From NCBI GenBank assembly GCA_025699025.1, contig JAILWJ010000001.1, positions 201,148 through 260,487 on the forward strand: a stretch of 59,340 nucleotides of DNA, written 5' to 3'. Of this stretch, positions 35,576 to 45,580 are shown in pieces. Numbering within the stretch: position 1 is the first letter of the stretch; every line of letters starts with the position of its first letter. The translations under genes and the position numbers were made by a program. The notes under the pieces are model-generated. The model worked only from the letters and a program-made list of their open reading frames with translations, had not been told where the DNA came from and ran no database searches. This DNA is from Nitrosarchaeum sp. (GTDB taxonomy: Archaea > Thermoproteota > Nitrososphaeria > Nitrososphaerales > Nitrosopumilaceae).

Positions 35576-35806
35576 ATGGATGATGACCTGCCCGAATCAG
35601 TCAAAGAATGTATGAAAATCTTAGATGACTGTGTAGATTTCTTGTCTGATCTTGAGCATGACTTGGATGATGAAAAAGAGGACGAACTTGCCACTGATTT
35701 GAAGCTGCATCAACTATATGACATGACTGAGGATGTTGCAGAATCTGCCAAAATCAAACGGGCTGAATCCAATTTGATGCGACGCCAAGTCGGAGACACT
35801 CTGTAG
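35576..35806 (+). CDS. conserved hypothetical acidic protein, 76 aa
   Basis: Strongly acidic helical protein (MDDDLPESVKECMKIL ... HDLDDEKEDE) with no recognised domain. ATG start with AT-rich sequence upstream. The 3' end is 1 bp from the convergent gene 35808-36236. Confidence 0.6.
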   Translation: MDDDLPESVKECMKILDDCVDFLSDLEHDLDDEKEDELATDLKLHQLYDMTEDVAESAKIKRAESNLMRRQVGDTL

Positions 35807-35807
35807 T

Positions 35808-36236
35808 CTACGATTTATGTGGCCTTCGCTTGCTCTGTGCTCTTGTAAATAATTTGACCTGTCTTTTCTTTTTTTGTTTTTCAATCCGACGTCTTGTTCT
35901 TTCAGCAGACTTTGATTCTCCCTGAATGACTTTGACTCTGCTGCCATCTTTTAGCATGATTGTTTTTCCTTTAAACCTGTATTCCATGTCTCTGCACTTG
36001 ATGTAGTATTTCTTTATGCAATAGAAGATTCTCTTGTTGTCTCCTTTCATCTCAGATACGTCCTTTGATTTTTTTAGCTCATTGATGATATTCCTTAGCA
36101 GTCCCTTGTCAATGTCTGTGATTCTGTGAAGCTCTCTAAACCAGATAAATTTTGACTGCGACCCCCACTCTTCTAACACTTCTAATATTTTTTCAGTTGC
36201 CTCTTCTTTTTCATTGATTGTCATTTGGCTATCCAT
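35808..36236 (-). CDS. small winged-helix-like basic protein
   Basis: 142 residues from ATG 36236. The central part (KILEVLEEWG ... RELHRITDIDKGLLRNII ... RIFYCIKKYY) has the helix-helix-strand pattern of a winged helix; the last 60 residues are Lys/Arg-rich. A nucleic-acid-binding role is likely but unproven. The frame runs on to 36344, but ATG 36236 overlaps the stop of the upstream gene by 8 bp, the normal sign of a coupled pair. Confidence 0.6.
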   Translation of the reverse strand: MDSQMTINEKEEATEKILEVLEEWGSQSKFIWFRELHRITDIDKGLLRNIINELKKSKDVSEMKGDNKRIFYCIKKYYIKCRDMEYRFKGKTIMLKDGSRVKVIQGESKSAERTRRRIEKQKKKRQVKLFTRAQSKRRPHKS

Positions 36237-36516
36237 GTGGTTTCCTGTCTCTTGGGGATTTATCTCTTGATTTTGTTCTCTCTTTTGGTCGTGATCTTGC
36301 CACCTTTGTTGCCTGCTTTTGGTTCTTTTCCATCTCTTTTGCAATCAAATCTATCCGTCTGATGATTTTTGGCTGCTCATCTGAATTTGCTTTTAGCAGT
36401 TCTTTTCTCAATTTTTTTATCTGGCCGGTGTACCTTGCAAAATCACTTTTTAATTCATCAAGATAATCATTCACGGTATTTTTCTGACCGTCTTGTATTT
36501 TAGTAATTTTTGCCAT
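36229..36516 (-). CDS. basic coiled-coil hypothetical protein
   Basis: 95 residues from ATG 36516: an N-terminal and central helical, coiled-coil-like stretch (DELKSDFARYTGQIKKLRKE) and a Lys/Arg-rich end (RSRPKERTKSRDKSPRDRK). Cotranscribed with the winged-helix-like protein downstream (8-bp overlap). Possibly nucleic-acid-associated. Confidence 0.55.
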   Translation of the reverse strand: MAKITKIQDGQKNTVNDYLDELKSDFARYTGQIKKLRKELLKANSDEQPKIIRRIDLIAKEMEKNQKQATKVARSRPKERTKSRDKSPRDRKPHG

Positions 36517-36552
36517 GTATGGATTTATAATATTATTTGTACGAATCATGTT

Positions 36553-37185
36553 GTGCAGCTAACTGGAATACTTCAAATCAAGTCCTATGATAAAATCAAG
36601 GAATTTCTACATCAGGAACATGTTGGACGAATATCCAGCATTGATGAGCATGGATATCCGCAGATTATTCCAATGAATTTTGTATTTCTGGATGATGCAG
36701 TGTATATGCATTCACATGTGCGAGGCGAGAAACTGGATAACATCAAACGAAATGACAAGGTGGGATTTGAGGTTGACAGGGAATTGGAGTTTCTACCATC
36801 TTATTTTGAGGATCCAAAAAATGCATCGCTGGCAGATACGCTATATGTCAGCATTGTAATCAAAGGCACTGCCTCCATTGTTACAGACAGGGAAGAAAAG
36901 ACAATGGCACTAAATGGGCTGATGAAAAAATATCAACCAGAAGGAATGTATGATCCTATTGAGCAGAGCATGCGCGTTTTAGACGGTGTTGCCATAATCA
37001 AAATAGTTCCAAAAACATTGCAGGGCAAGTACAAAATCGGGCAACACATGCATCCTGCAGACAGGATGGAACTGGCAAAAAAGATCTTAGAGCGAAACTC
37101 TCCTACTGCAAAAGAGACTCTCAAAGTCATGGGGTTTGAAATTACTGACAACGGATTAAAGATGGTCAGAGATCCTGTGTGGTAA
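36553..37185 (+). CDS. pyridoxamine 5'-phosphate oxidase-like flavin-binding protein
   Basis: About 210 residues with an FMN-binding split barrel: HVGRISSIDEHGYPQIIPMNFV, YMHSHVRGEKLDNI and KVGFEVD. Such proteins bind FMN, F420 or haem; substrate unknown. The open frame begins at 36493, but GTG 36553 is 25 nt from the TATA box TTTATAATA (36524-36532) and is the likely start. Confidence 0.82.
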   Translation: MQLTGILQIKSYDKIKEFLHQEHVGRISSIDEHGYPQIIPMNFVFLDDAVYMHSHVRGEKLDNIKRNDKVGFEVDRELEFLPSYFEDPKNASLADTLYVSIVIKGTASIVTDREEKTMALNGLMKKYQPEGMYDPIEQSMRVLDGVAIIKIVPKTLQGKYKIGQHMHPADRMELAKKILERNSPTAKETLKVMGFEITDNGLKMVRDPVW

Positions 37186-37237
37186 TTTACTATGAAATCA
37201 CCATTGCTTTAAATTCAGTTTGACGGGATCGTAACTG

Positions 37238-39190
37238 TTGCAACAAATCCATAAATTTGAACTTGTATCTGACTTCAAGCCTACGGGGGACCAGCCCCAA
37301 GCAATTGACAAGCTTGTAGACGGAGTGCAAAAATCAAAAGTACAGACACTTTTGGGTGTGACTGGGAGCGGCAAAACATTTTCTGTTGCAAATGTCATTG
37401 CGCGAACAGGAAAAAACACCCTTGTAATCTCTCACAACAAGACTCTGGCAGCTCAGCTATACTCGGAACTAAAACAATTCTTTCCAAAAAACAATGTCGG
37501 GTATTTTGTGTCGTATTATGATTATTACCAGCCCGAGAGCTATCTTCCTCAGACTGATACATACATTGAAAAAGACACTCAAATCAACGAGAAGATCGAA
37601 AAGCTCCGACTTGAAGCTACTGCGATGCTCTTGTCCGGTGAACCTACCATCATTGTTTCTACAGTCTCGTGCATTTACTCTTTGGGAAATCCTCAAGATT
37701 GGGAAGACTTGGCAATATCGCTCAGTGTTGGCGATGAAATCAAGCGAACCGGTCTTATCAAAAAGTTTGTTGATGCAAGGTACGAAAGAAATGACACCGA
37801 AGTCGCACCGGGAAACTTTAGGGTCAAAGGGGACACCATAGACATTATACCTGCATACTCTGAGGACGTGGTCAGAATCTCCATGTTTGGAGATGAGATT
37901 GAAAAAATACTTTTGCTTGACCATGTATCACTAAAAGAAAAACGCAGCATATCTCAAATGAAGATTTTTCCCGCAAAACACTACCTTATTGCAAAGGATG
38001 TCCGAGAAAGGGCCATTCAATCAATCAAAGAGGAGCTTGATTCCAGACTGCCTGAACTAAATGAGCTGGAAAGGCAAAGACTTGAAATGAGAACAAAATT
38101 TGATCTGGAGATGATTGAAGAGCTTGGGTACTGTTCTGGAATTGAGAATTACTCTAGACATTTTGACGGACGCAAACCTGGGGAAAAAGCGTTTTGCCTG
38201 ATGGATTTTTTTGGCAAGGATTACTTGTTAGTCATTGACGAATCCCATGTGACACTGCCTCAACTTCATGGCATGTACAAGGGAGACTATTCCAGAAAAA
38301 AAGAACTTGTTACATATGGCTTTAGGCTGCCAAGTGCATATGACAACCGCCCCCTAAAATTTGAGGAATTTGAAAGCTATATCAAAAACACTCTATTTGT
38401 TTCGGCAACTCCAGGGGAATATGAGAGAAAAACATCCTCTCAAATAGTTGAACAGTTGGTAAGGCCTACTGGCCTGCTTGATCCCCTGGTGGAGGTACGA
38501 CCCACAAGCAATCAGATGGATGATTTGGTTGCGGAGATTAACAAGCGAGCATCAAACAACGAGCGTGTTCTGGTCACGACCCTGACAAAAAGAATGGCCG
38601 AAGACCTGGCCGAATACCTCTCCAAGAAGCAGGTACGCGTGCGTTACATGCACTCTGAAATCGAAGGATTGCAAAGGACTGAATTAATCCGACAGCTGCG
38701 CCTTGGTGAGTTTGATGTTCTTGTTGGGATAAACCTTCTCAGGGAGGGACTTGACATACCTGAGGTCTCACTTGTTGCTATCTTGGATGCTGACAAGGAA
38801 GGGTTTCTGAGAAACTTTACCAGTCTGATTCAAACGTTTGGAAGGGCTGCTCGAAACGTCAACGGTTACGTCATAATGTACGCTGATCATATGACAATGT
38901 CTATGAAAAATGCACTTGAAGAAACAAAAAGGCGTCGGCAAAAGCAGATCATATACAACAAGGAACACCACATCACTCCCCAGACAATCATCAAGTCTGT
39001 TCCAGAACAGGTCACATCTTTGGATGACTCGAAGCTAAAATCTTCACACGACCTTGCCTCTGACATAATTGACTTGGAGGCGCAAATGAAGATATACTCT
39101 GATGATCTGGATTTTGAGCGAGCCATAGAGTGCAGAGATAGGATAAAAAGACTAGAAAAGGAGATCAAATTAAAAGATGCAAGAAAATAA
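37238..39190 (+). CDS. uvrB: excinuclease ABC subunit B
   Basis: 650 residues. Walker A GVTGSGKTFSVAN, the damage-probing beta-hairpin YDYYQPESYLPQTDTY, DESH-like VIDESHVTLPQ, helicase motifs including GINLLREGLDIPEV, and a C-terminal UVR domain (DFERAIECRDRIKRLE). It verifies damage loaded by UvrA. TTG start. Overlaps uvrA by 14 bp; operon order is B-A-C. Confidence 0.96.
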   Translation: MQQIHKFELVSDFKPTGDQPQAIDKLVDGVQKSKVQTLLGVTGSGKTFSVANVIARTGKNTLVISHNKTLAAQLYSELKQFFPKNNVGYFVSYYDYYQPESYLPQTDTYIEKDTQINEKIEKLRLEATAMLLSGEPTIIVSTVSCIYSLGNPQDWEDLAISLSVGDEIKRTGLIKKFVDARYERNDTEVAPGNFRVKGDTIDIIPAYSEDVVRISMFGDEIEKILLLDHVSLKEKRSISQMKIFPAKHYLIAKDVRERAIQSIKEELDSRLPELNELERQRLEMRTKFDLEMIEELGYCSGIENYSRHFDGRKPGEKAFCLMDFFGKDYLLVIDESHVTLPQLHGMYKGDYSRKKELVTYGFRLPSAYDNRPLKFEEFESYIKNTLFVSATPGEYERKTSSQIVEQLVRPTGLLDPLVEVRPTSNQMDDLVAEINKRASNNERVLVTTLTKRMAEDLAEYLSKKQVRVRYMHSEIEGLQRTELIRQLRLGEFDVLVGINLLREGLDIPEVSLVAILDADKEGFLRNFTSLIQTFGRAARNVNGYVIMYADHMTMSMKNALEETKRRRQKQIIYNKEHHITPQTIIKSVPEQVTSLDDSKLKSSHDLASDIIDLEAQMKIYSDDLDFERAIECRDRIKRLEKEIKLKDARK

Positions 39191-41996
39191 GCTAAAAATT
39201 CGCGGCGCCCGACATCACAATCTAAAAAATATCGACATTGACATCCCAAAAAACAATCTTGTCGTAATCAGCGGGCTGTCAGGTTCTGGTAAATCCACTT
39301 TGGCATTTGATACAATTTATGCTGAAGGCCAGAGACGCTATGTTGAATCTCTTTCTGCATATGCAAGGCAGTTTCTTGAAATGATGGACAAGCCTGACGT
39401 GGACTCGATTGAGGGTTTGTCTCCTGCCATTTCCATTCAGCAAAAAACGACCAGCAAAAATCCGCGCTCCACAGTCGGAACCACGACTGAAATTTATGAT
39501 TATTTGAGATTGCTATTTGCCAGAATCGGAATTCCATACTGTACAAACTGCGGGAGAAAGATATCAAGTCAGTCAGTTGAGACCATCTGCGACTCTGTTC
39601 TCAAAGATTTTAGTGGGCAGAAAATTCTGGTCTTGTCTCCTATAATCCAGCGAAAGAAAGGAACTTATGAAAAACTCTTTGAGCAGATAAAAAAAGACGG
39701 CTACTCTAGAATACGCCTCAATGGCGATATCTTGAGCCTGGATGAGGAAATCCCTCCACTTGATAGGCAAAAGTGGCACAACATTGAGATTGTAGTTGAT
39801 AGAATACAAACTGAAAAATCTGAGCGCTCTAGGCTGTTTGAGGCAATTCAAACAGCGATAAAGGCATCCAAAGGGGACGTCATGATTTCATCAGAAACAT
39901 CTGAGAAGATATTTTCTCAAAACAATGCATGTCCTTATTGTGGGTTGACCATTGGCGAGTTGGAGCCTAGGACGTTTTCTTTCAACTCCCCGTTTGGCAT
40001 GTGCAAGACCTGTAATGGTCTTGGAGTGAAAATGGAGTTTGATGCCGACCTGGTAATCCCTGATAAAACTAAATCAATACTTGATGGTGCAATAGTCCCA
40101 TGGAGTGGCAGGTTTTCCTCATTTAGAAGGCAGGCACTGCGGGCGGTAGGCAAAAAATTTGGATTTGATCTGATGACTCCTATTGAAAAAATAAAATCCG
40201 ATCATCTGAAAATTATTTTGCATGGCAGCGACGATCTGATTGACTTTCGATACCGTTCAAAATCCGGAGACTCTTCATGGCAGTACACTGATGCGTTTGA
40301 GGGCGTACTGGAAAACCTTCAACGTGTTTTCATGGAGACTGATTCAGAATCAAAACGTGAGTGGCTAAAACAATTCATGAGGGATACTCCGTGCAATACA
40401 TGCAATGGCAAAAAGCTAAAACCCGAGTCACTGGCTGTTAAAATCAACGACAAGGGAATCATGGATGTGTGTGACATGTCAATAGATAATTGCTATGATT
40501 TCTTTTCAAACCTGAAGCTTTCTGAAAACGAGCAGTACATCGCACGTGATGTCTTAAAGGAAATTAAAGAACGGCTGGAGTTTTTGATGAACGTGGGCTT
40601 GAACTACCTCGCACTTAATCGGCTAAGCTCCACCTTATCTGGTGGTGAATCCCAACGAATACGTCTGGCTACCCAAATTGGCTCAAACCTGACTGGCGTG
40701 TTGTATGTGCTTGATGAGCCTACCATTGGGCTGCATCAGCGTGATAACGAACGTTTGATAAAAACGCTAACAAAGCTACGAAATCTTGGAAATACTGTCA
40801 TTGTGGTGGAGCATGACGAGGAAGTAATACGAAATTCAGATTGGATTGTGGACCTGGGTCCTGGAGCAGGAGTGCATGGCGGAAACGTAGTGTTTGAGGG
40901 TACGGTGGAAAAGATTCTAAATGGACACAAGTCTGTCACTGGCGCTTATCTGAAAGACAACTCGCTGATCCAACTGGAAAACAAGCAGAGAAACAACTAC
41001 GGCTCCCTTTTGATCAAAGGGGCATCTGAAAACAACCTGAAAAACATTGACGTTGAAATTCCGTTGGGTCTTTTTGTAGCTGTTACTGGAGTGTCAGGTT
41101 CTGGCAAATCTACGCTGATAAATGACATTCTTCTAAAGGCGTTGGAAAATCACTTTTACAAATCAAACACCAAACCTGGCAGTCATAAAGAAATTCTGGG
41201 TCTTGAAAATATTGATAAAGTGATTGCCATTGACCAGTCGCCTATAGGCAGAACCCCGCGTTCAAATCCTGCAACATACATCGGCGCCTTTACTCCGATT
41301 CGGGAGTTGTATGCAAACACAGAACTGTCAAAAGAAAGAGGCTATGCGCCAGGGCAATTCTCATTTAATGTCGCAGATGGCAGGTGCTTTGCATGTGATG
41401 GTGACGGTGTCAAGCAAATTGAAATGCAGTTTCTATCTGATGTATATGTAAAATGCGATGAATGTAAAGGAAAAAGATACAATTCTGAAACTCTGAGCGT
41501 TCTGTACAAGGGCAAAAACATCTCTGATATCTTGGACATGACTGCATATGAGGCGCTGGAATTTTTTGAGAATGTGCCTGCCATCAAAAGAAAACTCCAG
41601 ACAATCTCTGATGTCGGATTGGGCTACATCAAACTAGGACAATCATCCACAACTCTTTCTGGCGGGGAGGCTCAACGGGTAAAGCTTGCATCTGAGTTGT
41701 CAAAACGAGGTACAGGAAAAACTCTGTATATTTTAGATGAGCCTACAACGGGATTGCATTTTGCTGACGTGCAGAAATTGCTTGACGTTTTAAACAGACT
41801 TGTAAATCTGGGAAACACGGTTGTAGTCATTGAGCACAACATGGATGTGATCAAAAATGCCGACTGGCTGATAGACCTTGGCCCTGAGGGTGGCGACGAA
41901 GGTGGAACTGTTGTTGCATCAGGCAGCCCTGAACAGGTATCAAAATCACCTGGTAGCTATACTGGCAAGTACCTGAAAAAACTGTTGAAAAAATGA
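39177..41996 (+). CDS. uvrA: excinuclease ABC subunit A
   Basis: 939 residues. Two ABC ATPase modules (GLSGSGKSTLAFDTI and GVSGSGKSTLINDI; signature LSGGESQRIRLATQ and LSGGEAQRVKLASEL) and Cys-rich zinc modules (CPYCGLTIGE...CKTCNGLG; CFACDGDGVK...CDECKGKR). Finds bulky DNA lesions. Sits between uvrB and uvrC with overlaps of 14 and 4 bp. Confidence 0.97.
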   Translation: MQENKLKIRGARHHNLKNIDIDIPKNNLVVISGLSGSGKSTLAFDTIYAEGQRRYVESLSAYARQFLEMMDKPDVDSIEGLSPAISIQQKTTSKNPRSTVGTTTEIYDYLRLLFARIGIPYCTNCGRKISSQSVETICDSVLKDFSGQKILVLSPIIQRKKGTYEKLFEQIKKDGYSRIRLNGDILSLDEEIPPLDRQKWHNIEIVVDRIQTEKSERSRLFEAIQTAIKASKGDVMISSETSEKIFSQNNACPYCGLTIGELEPRTFSFNSPFGMCKTCNGLGVKMEFDADLVIPDKTKSILDGAIVPWSGRFSSFRRQALRAVGKKFGFDLMTPIEKIKSDHLKIILHGSDDLIDFRYRSKSGDSSWQYTDAFEGVLENLQRVFMETDSESKREWLKQFMRDTPCNTCNGKKLKPESLAVKINDKGIMDVCDMSIDNCYDFFSNLKLSENEQYIARDVLKEIKERLEFLMNVGLNYLALNRLSSTLSGGESQRIRLATQIGSNLTGVLYVLDEPTIGLHQRDNERLIKTLTKLRNLGNTVIVVEHDEEVIRNSDWIVDLGPGAGVHGGNVVFEGTVEKILNGHKSVTGAYLKDNSLIQLENKQRNNYGSLLIKGASENNLKNIDVEIPLGLFVAVTGVSGSGKSTLINDILLKALENHFYKSNTKPGSHKEILGLENIDKVIAIDQSPIGRTPRSNPATYIGAFTPIRELYANTELSKERGYAPGQFSFNVADGRCFACDGDGVKQIEMQFLSDVYVKCDECKGKRYNSETLSVLYKGKNISDILDMTAYEALEFFENVPAIKRKLQTISDVGLGYIKLGQSSTTLSGGEAQRVKLASELSKRGTGKTLYILDEPTTGLHFADVQKLLDVLNRLVNLGNTVVVIEHNMDVIKNADWLIDLGPEGGDEGGTVVASGSPEQVSKSPGSYTGKYLKKLLKK

Positions 41997-43579
41997 CTTT
42001 TGATATTTCCTCAATAAAGATTCCGTCAAATCCCGGAATCTATCTAATGAAAGACTCAGATAAAAAAATCATCTACATTGGAAAAGCAAAAAATCTAAAA
42101 AACCGCATCAGGTCGTATTTTCTAAAAAACCAAAATTACAAAACTCAGAAACTAGTTGAGAATATCGCTGACATTGAGTTTGTCTTGACTGACAATGAGA
42201 GTGAGGCGTTTCTTTTAGAGTCAAACATGATAAAAAAATACAGGCCTCGCTTTAACATCGAACTAAAGGATCAGCAGCGTTACACATATCTCCGTATTAC
42301 CGATGAAAAGTATCCGCGACTCCTTGTTGCGCGACGAACACGTGATGGGAAATTTCTTGGACAGGGGAGGTTTTTTGGCCCGTTCACACAGGGGAGCTCA
42401 AAATTGCTGACCATCGGAACCCTGAGAAAAGCATTTCAAATCAGGATATGCAAGACACTTCCAAAAAAAGTGTGCTTGGAGTACCATCTGGGCAATTGTG
42501 AAGGACCATGCGAGTTCAAAGAAGCACAAGACCGGTATTCTGAACATGTCAAGTCCCTTGAGGATGTCCTAAAAGGCAAGGATCAAACAAAAGTTTTTTC
42601 ACAAAAGCTAGAAGACGAGATGAAACATGCTGCGCAATTACAGCAGTTTGAGCGTGCCAAAGATATACGCGACACCTTGATTCGTTTGGGTAGCCTGCAA
42701 ACAAAGCAGAAGATGGAATATATCAAAAACTCTGATGAGGAATACTTTGGAATGGGTGAGCAGAACCAAACAGTCACTGTGATGACTTTTAGGATGATTA
42801 ATGGCGTTATCCGTGACAGTGATAGGTTCTTTTTTGATCTAGTCGGGGACAACTCCTTTTCAAACTTTCTTTACCAGTACTACTCCACACACAAAACTCC
42901 TCGATTCATCTATGTAAGCCATTTGCCTGACAATGCGGAACTCTTGGAGTCATTACTGTCTGAACAGGCAGGATTTGGTGTTGAAATTCAACGCCCTCAA
43001 AAAGGAAAGAAAAAAGACATCATTAGTTTAATTCTAAAAAACATCTCTTTGATCCACTCGCAAGGCGGGAATCCTGGCTTGGCAAAATTAAAGGAGATTC
43101 TTGGCTTGCCCAAAATTCCAGCCATCATTGAATGCTTTGACATATCAAACCATGGGGAAGACTTTGCAGTCGGCTCCATGTCTAGGTTTGTCAACGGGGT
43201 GCCGCACAAGTCTGGCTATCGTAAATTCAAGATCAAAACCGTCTCTGGCAGGGATGACTTTGCAATGATAGGTGAGGTGATAAAAAGAAGATACTATCGC
43301 CTGCTTGAAGACGCATCTGAATTGCCTGATCTTATTTTGATTGATGGTGGCAAGGGTCAGCTGAATGCAGCACTTTCATCACTGCGCTCACTTGGAGTCA
43401 AGATACCCTGCGTATCCTTGGCAAAAGAGAACGAGGAGGTATTTGTTCCGCACCAAAAAAACCCTGTTATAATTCCCAAAGATGATGACGCCCTGAAAAT
43501 TTTACAGCATGCTAGAGACGAAACACATCGTTTTGGCGTTGCATACAACCGGGCAATAAGAAAGAGTCAGATCAAATAA
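41993..43579 (+). CDS. uvrC: excinuclease ABC subunit C
   Basis: 528 residues. N-terminal GIY-YIG nuclease (GIYLMKDSDKKIIYIGKAKNL), a UVR segment (QLQQFERAKDIRDTL), and an RNase H-like half (ECFDISNHGEDFAVGSM ... LILIDGGKGQLNAA). It makes the two incisions. It lacks the usual C-terminal (HhH)2 module: bacterial UvrC is about 600 residues and this one stops early, as the short length and last residues show. 4-bp overlap with uvrA. Confidence 0.95.
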   Translation: MTFDISSIKIPSNPGIYLMKDSDKKIIYIGKAKNLKNRIRSYFLKNQNYKTQKLVENIADIEFVLTDNESEAFLLESNMIKKYRPRFNIELKDQQRYTYLRITDEKYPRLLVARRTRDGKFLGQGRFFGPFTQGSSKLLTIGTLRKAFQIRICKTLPKKVCLEYHLGNCEGPCEFKEAQDRYSEHVKSLEDVLKGKDQTKVFSQKLEDEMKHAAQLQQFERAKDIRDTLIRLGSLQTKQKMEYIKNSDEEYFGMGEQNQTVTVMTFRMINGVIRDSDRFFFDLVGDNSFSNFLYQYYSTHKTPRFIYVSHLPDNAELLESLLSEQAGFGVEIQRPQKGKKKDIISLILKNISLIHSQGGNPGLAKLKEILGLPKIPAIIECFDISNHGEDFAVGSMSRFVNGVPHKSGYRKFKIKTVSGRDDFAMIGEVIKRRYYRLLEDASELPDLILIDGGKGQLNAALSSLRSLGVKIPCVSLAKENEEVFVPHQKNPVIIPKDDDALKILQHARDETHRFGVAYNRAIRKSQIK

Positions 43580-43598
43580 GAAAAAAGAAAAGTTGGTT

Positions 43599-44879
43599 TT
43601 AGTTCACTTGAACGTCGCCAATCATCCATGGATGAACCATGCAGAAGTAGTCATAGCTTCCTGCTTGCTCAAATGTGTGTGCAAATTGTTTGCCTCCCAT
43701 GAGTAAGCTGCTATCAAATACACCCGAGGGTCCGTCTGCTGGACTTCCACTTGTTACTGTGTGTGCTGCCGTGTCTGCATTATTCCACTCTACAGTATCT
43801 CCTGCATTGATTGAGACTGATGCTGGAATGTAGCATTCATTGGTTTCTTCACATCCTGGAACTGCTGTTCCTGATGGAATCTCGACAGTTACTGTCTTTG
43901 GACCAGAAGGTTTAGGTGTGGTTGTTGTTTCTGCAACCTTCATGTCTTCTTTCAATTCGACAGTCTTTCCTGCAGTTGCTGTTGCACTTACAGAATAACT
44001 TACAGTAAATTCAGTTGGGTTCATTGTGTGAACTGCTAATGCATTGCCTGAAAATTCCCATGACCCCATTGCATTTTTTGGATCGACTAGTGTCAATTCA
44101 AAAATTGTCTCACCGTCTGGAGTCCAAGTCTTTGTTGGTTTTTCATCAGCTCCGACTGGCCCTCTTAGTGAGACTAGTTGAATGTTTTCAGAAGCAGAGT
44201 ATGAAAGAATTCCTGAATATACTTCACTTGATGGTGCTAGTAGCACTGCAAGTTGGTGTGATTCGTGACCCATTCCCGGATCCTGTGCTGACTGTGTTGT
44301 ACCAGTCATTACCGTCTCCGACATTGGTTTTTCTTTATAGTCTACTTTGTAATCAACTATGAATGGTGTGGTTTTCATTGTGTGTACTGCTAATGCATTA
44401 CCGGCAAATTTCCATTCGCCTTTTGCATTCTTTGGATCAACAAATGTTAATGCAAACTTTGTCTCACCGTCTGGAGTCCAAATTGCTTGTCCTCTGTCTT
44501 CTCCCTCTGCTAATGGACCATGTAATGTGACTAGTTGTATTGGCTCAGATGCATCATAACTGAGTGTACCTGAATATACTTTGTCACTTGGTGCCAAAAT
44601 GATTACAAGTTGATGGGTCTCATGGCCCATACCGGGATCTTGCTCTGATGTGAGTCTGTCCCAACCTGCCTTCATTGGTTTTGCAGGATCTTCTTTGACT
44701 TTGTTTGCAATGTCTGCAAACGGATCTGTTTGAGTTTTTGGCTCAACTGTACCTGAAGATACTGGAGTGGCGACAACTGGACCGGCATCTTGGACTGCGC
44801 CCATATAGAATGCAAATCCTACGCCGACAGCTACAATTGCGATTGAAAATGCAATTGCAGCTTTGTCTATACCTGCCAT
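43599..44879 (-). CDS. membrane-anchored cupredoxin with duplicated domain
   Basis: About 426 residues: N-terminal anchor (AIAFSIAIVAVGVGFAFYM), two related repeats of about 100 residues (each begins DPGMGHE and has YSG.LSY, WTPDGET, LAVHTM), then a plastocyanin-like domain with likely type 1 copper ligands His373, Cys413, His416 and Met419 (AAHTV, YFCMVHPWM). It probably carries electrons outside the membrane, a role that copper proteins play in ammonia oxidisers. ATG 44879 is preferred because TATA-like CTTTATTTATTG is about 28 nt upstream. Confidence 0.88.
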   Translation of the reverse strand: MAGIDKAAIAFSIAIVAVGVGFAFYMGAVQDAGPVVATPVSSGTVEPKTQTDPFADIANKVKEDPAKPMKAGWDRLTSEQDPGMGHETHQLVIILAPSDKVYSGTLSYDASEPIQLVTLHGPLAEGEDRGQAIWTPDGETKFALTFVDPKNAKGEWKFAGNALAVHTMKTTPFIVDYKVDYKEKPMSETVMTGTTQSAQDPGMGHESHQLAVLLAPSSEVYSGILSYSASENIQLVSLRGPVGADEKPTKTWTPDGETIFELTLVDPKNAMGSWEFSGNALAVHTMNPTEFTVSYSVSATATAGKTVELKEDMKVAETTTTPKPSGPKTVTVEIPSGTAVPGCEETNECYIPASVSINAGDTVEWNNADTAAHTVTSGSPADGPSGVFDSSLLMGGKQFAHTFEQAGSYDYFCMVHPWMIGDVQVN

Positions 44880-45123
44880 TTGATCTAACAAAAAATGGAC
44901 AATAAATAAAGCTAATCAATTATGCTGCATGTTTTATTATATTTTTTTTATATTCTGTACATATTTTTGCCAATTTTTGTGTTGATCGCGTAAAATGATT
45001 CTGGATGTGGTCAATCAAATTGAACATGTCTTTCTTTTATGATTCTATGTCCTAGCAGATTTACACACTGCATTGGAGCTGTCACCAAGTAACAAATCGT
45101 TTTTGGTCTTAAGCTCCTTTGCA

Positions 45124-45504
45124 TTACATTATTTTTTTGGCAAGGTTTTCATTTGTTGAAATTAATTCGTATCTGACTTTTAGATTTCTTTGTGCTATCA
45201 GCTGCTTGATGAACTTGGTTCTTTTCTTGATAAATTCATCATGTGCTTCTTTGTCAGATTCCAGATGCCCGTACATTGAAGAGTCGTCTAATTTTATGAT
45301 CACACTGTCTTCGTTTTTTATCACGAATGTGCCAATGCCCCAAAATAATCCGACATGCAGTGCAATGTACTTTGATTGAACTGTGCTTACCTTGTCCATG
45401 TATATCTGCGGGTGTTCCCTACTTTGATTTATGATCAAATCCTTTGTCTGAATTGACCATGCGATTTTTTTGGTCGTGCCATCTGAGTAGAAAACATGTT
45501 CCAA
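45124..45504 (-). CDS. conserved hypothetical protein, 126 aa
   Basis: Soluble, no signal peptide or recognised domain; mixed alpha/beta with a Lys-rich C-terminal helix. The 244-bp stretch between it and the cupredoxin gene contains no convincing gene; a 35-codon ORF there is noted separately. Confidence 0.55.
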   Translation of the reverse strand: MEHVFYSDGTTKKIAWSIQTKDLIINQSREHPQIYMDKVSTVQSKYIALHVGLFWGIGTFVIKNEDSVIIKLDDSSMYGHLESDKEAHDEFIKKRTKFIKQLIAQRNLKVRYELISTNENLAKKIM

Positions 45505-45580
45505 TTGTCAATCAAAAAGGGGTTTTTTGTTAATATAATTTGAATCCCCCACTTATGATCAAAGATTGAAAGGGGTACAT

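Noticed and set aside
44920-45027. 35-codon ORF on the minus strand (MFNLIDHIQNHF...)
   Set aside because: No clear promoter, AT-driven Lys/Ile-rich composition and no other support; could be tested by conservation.
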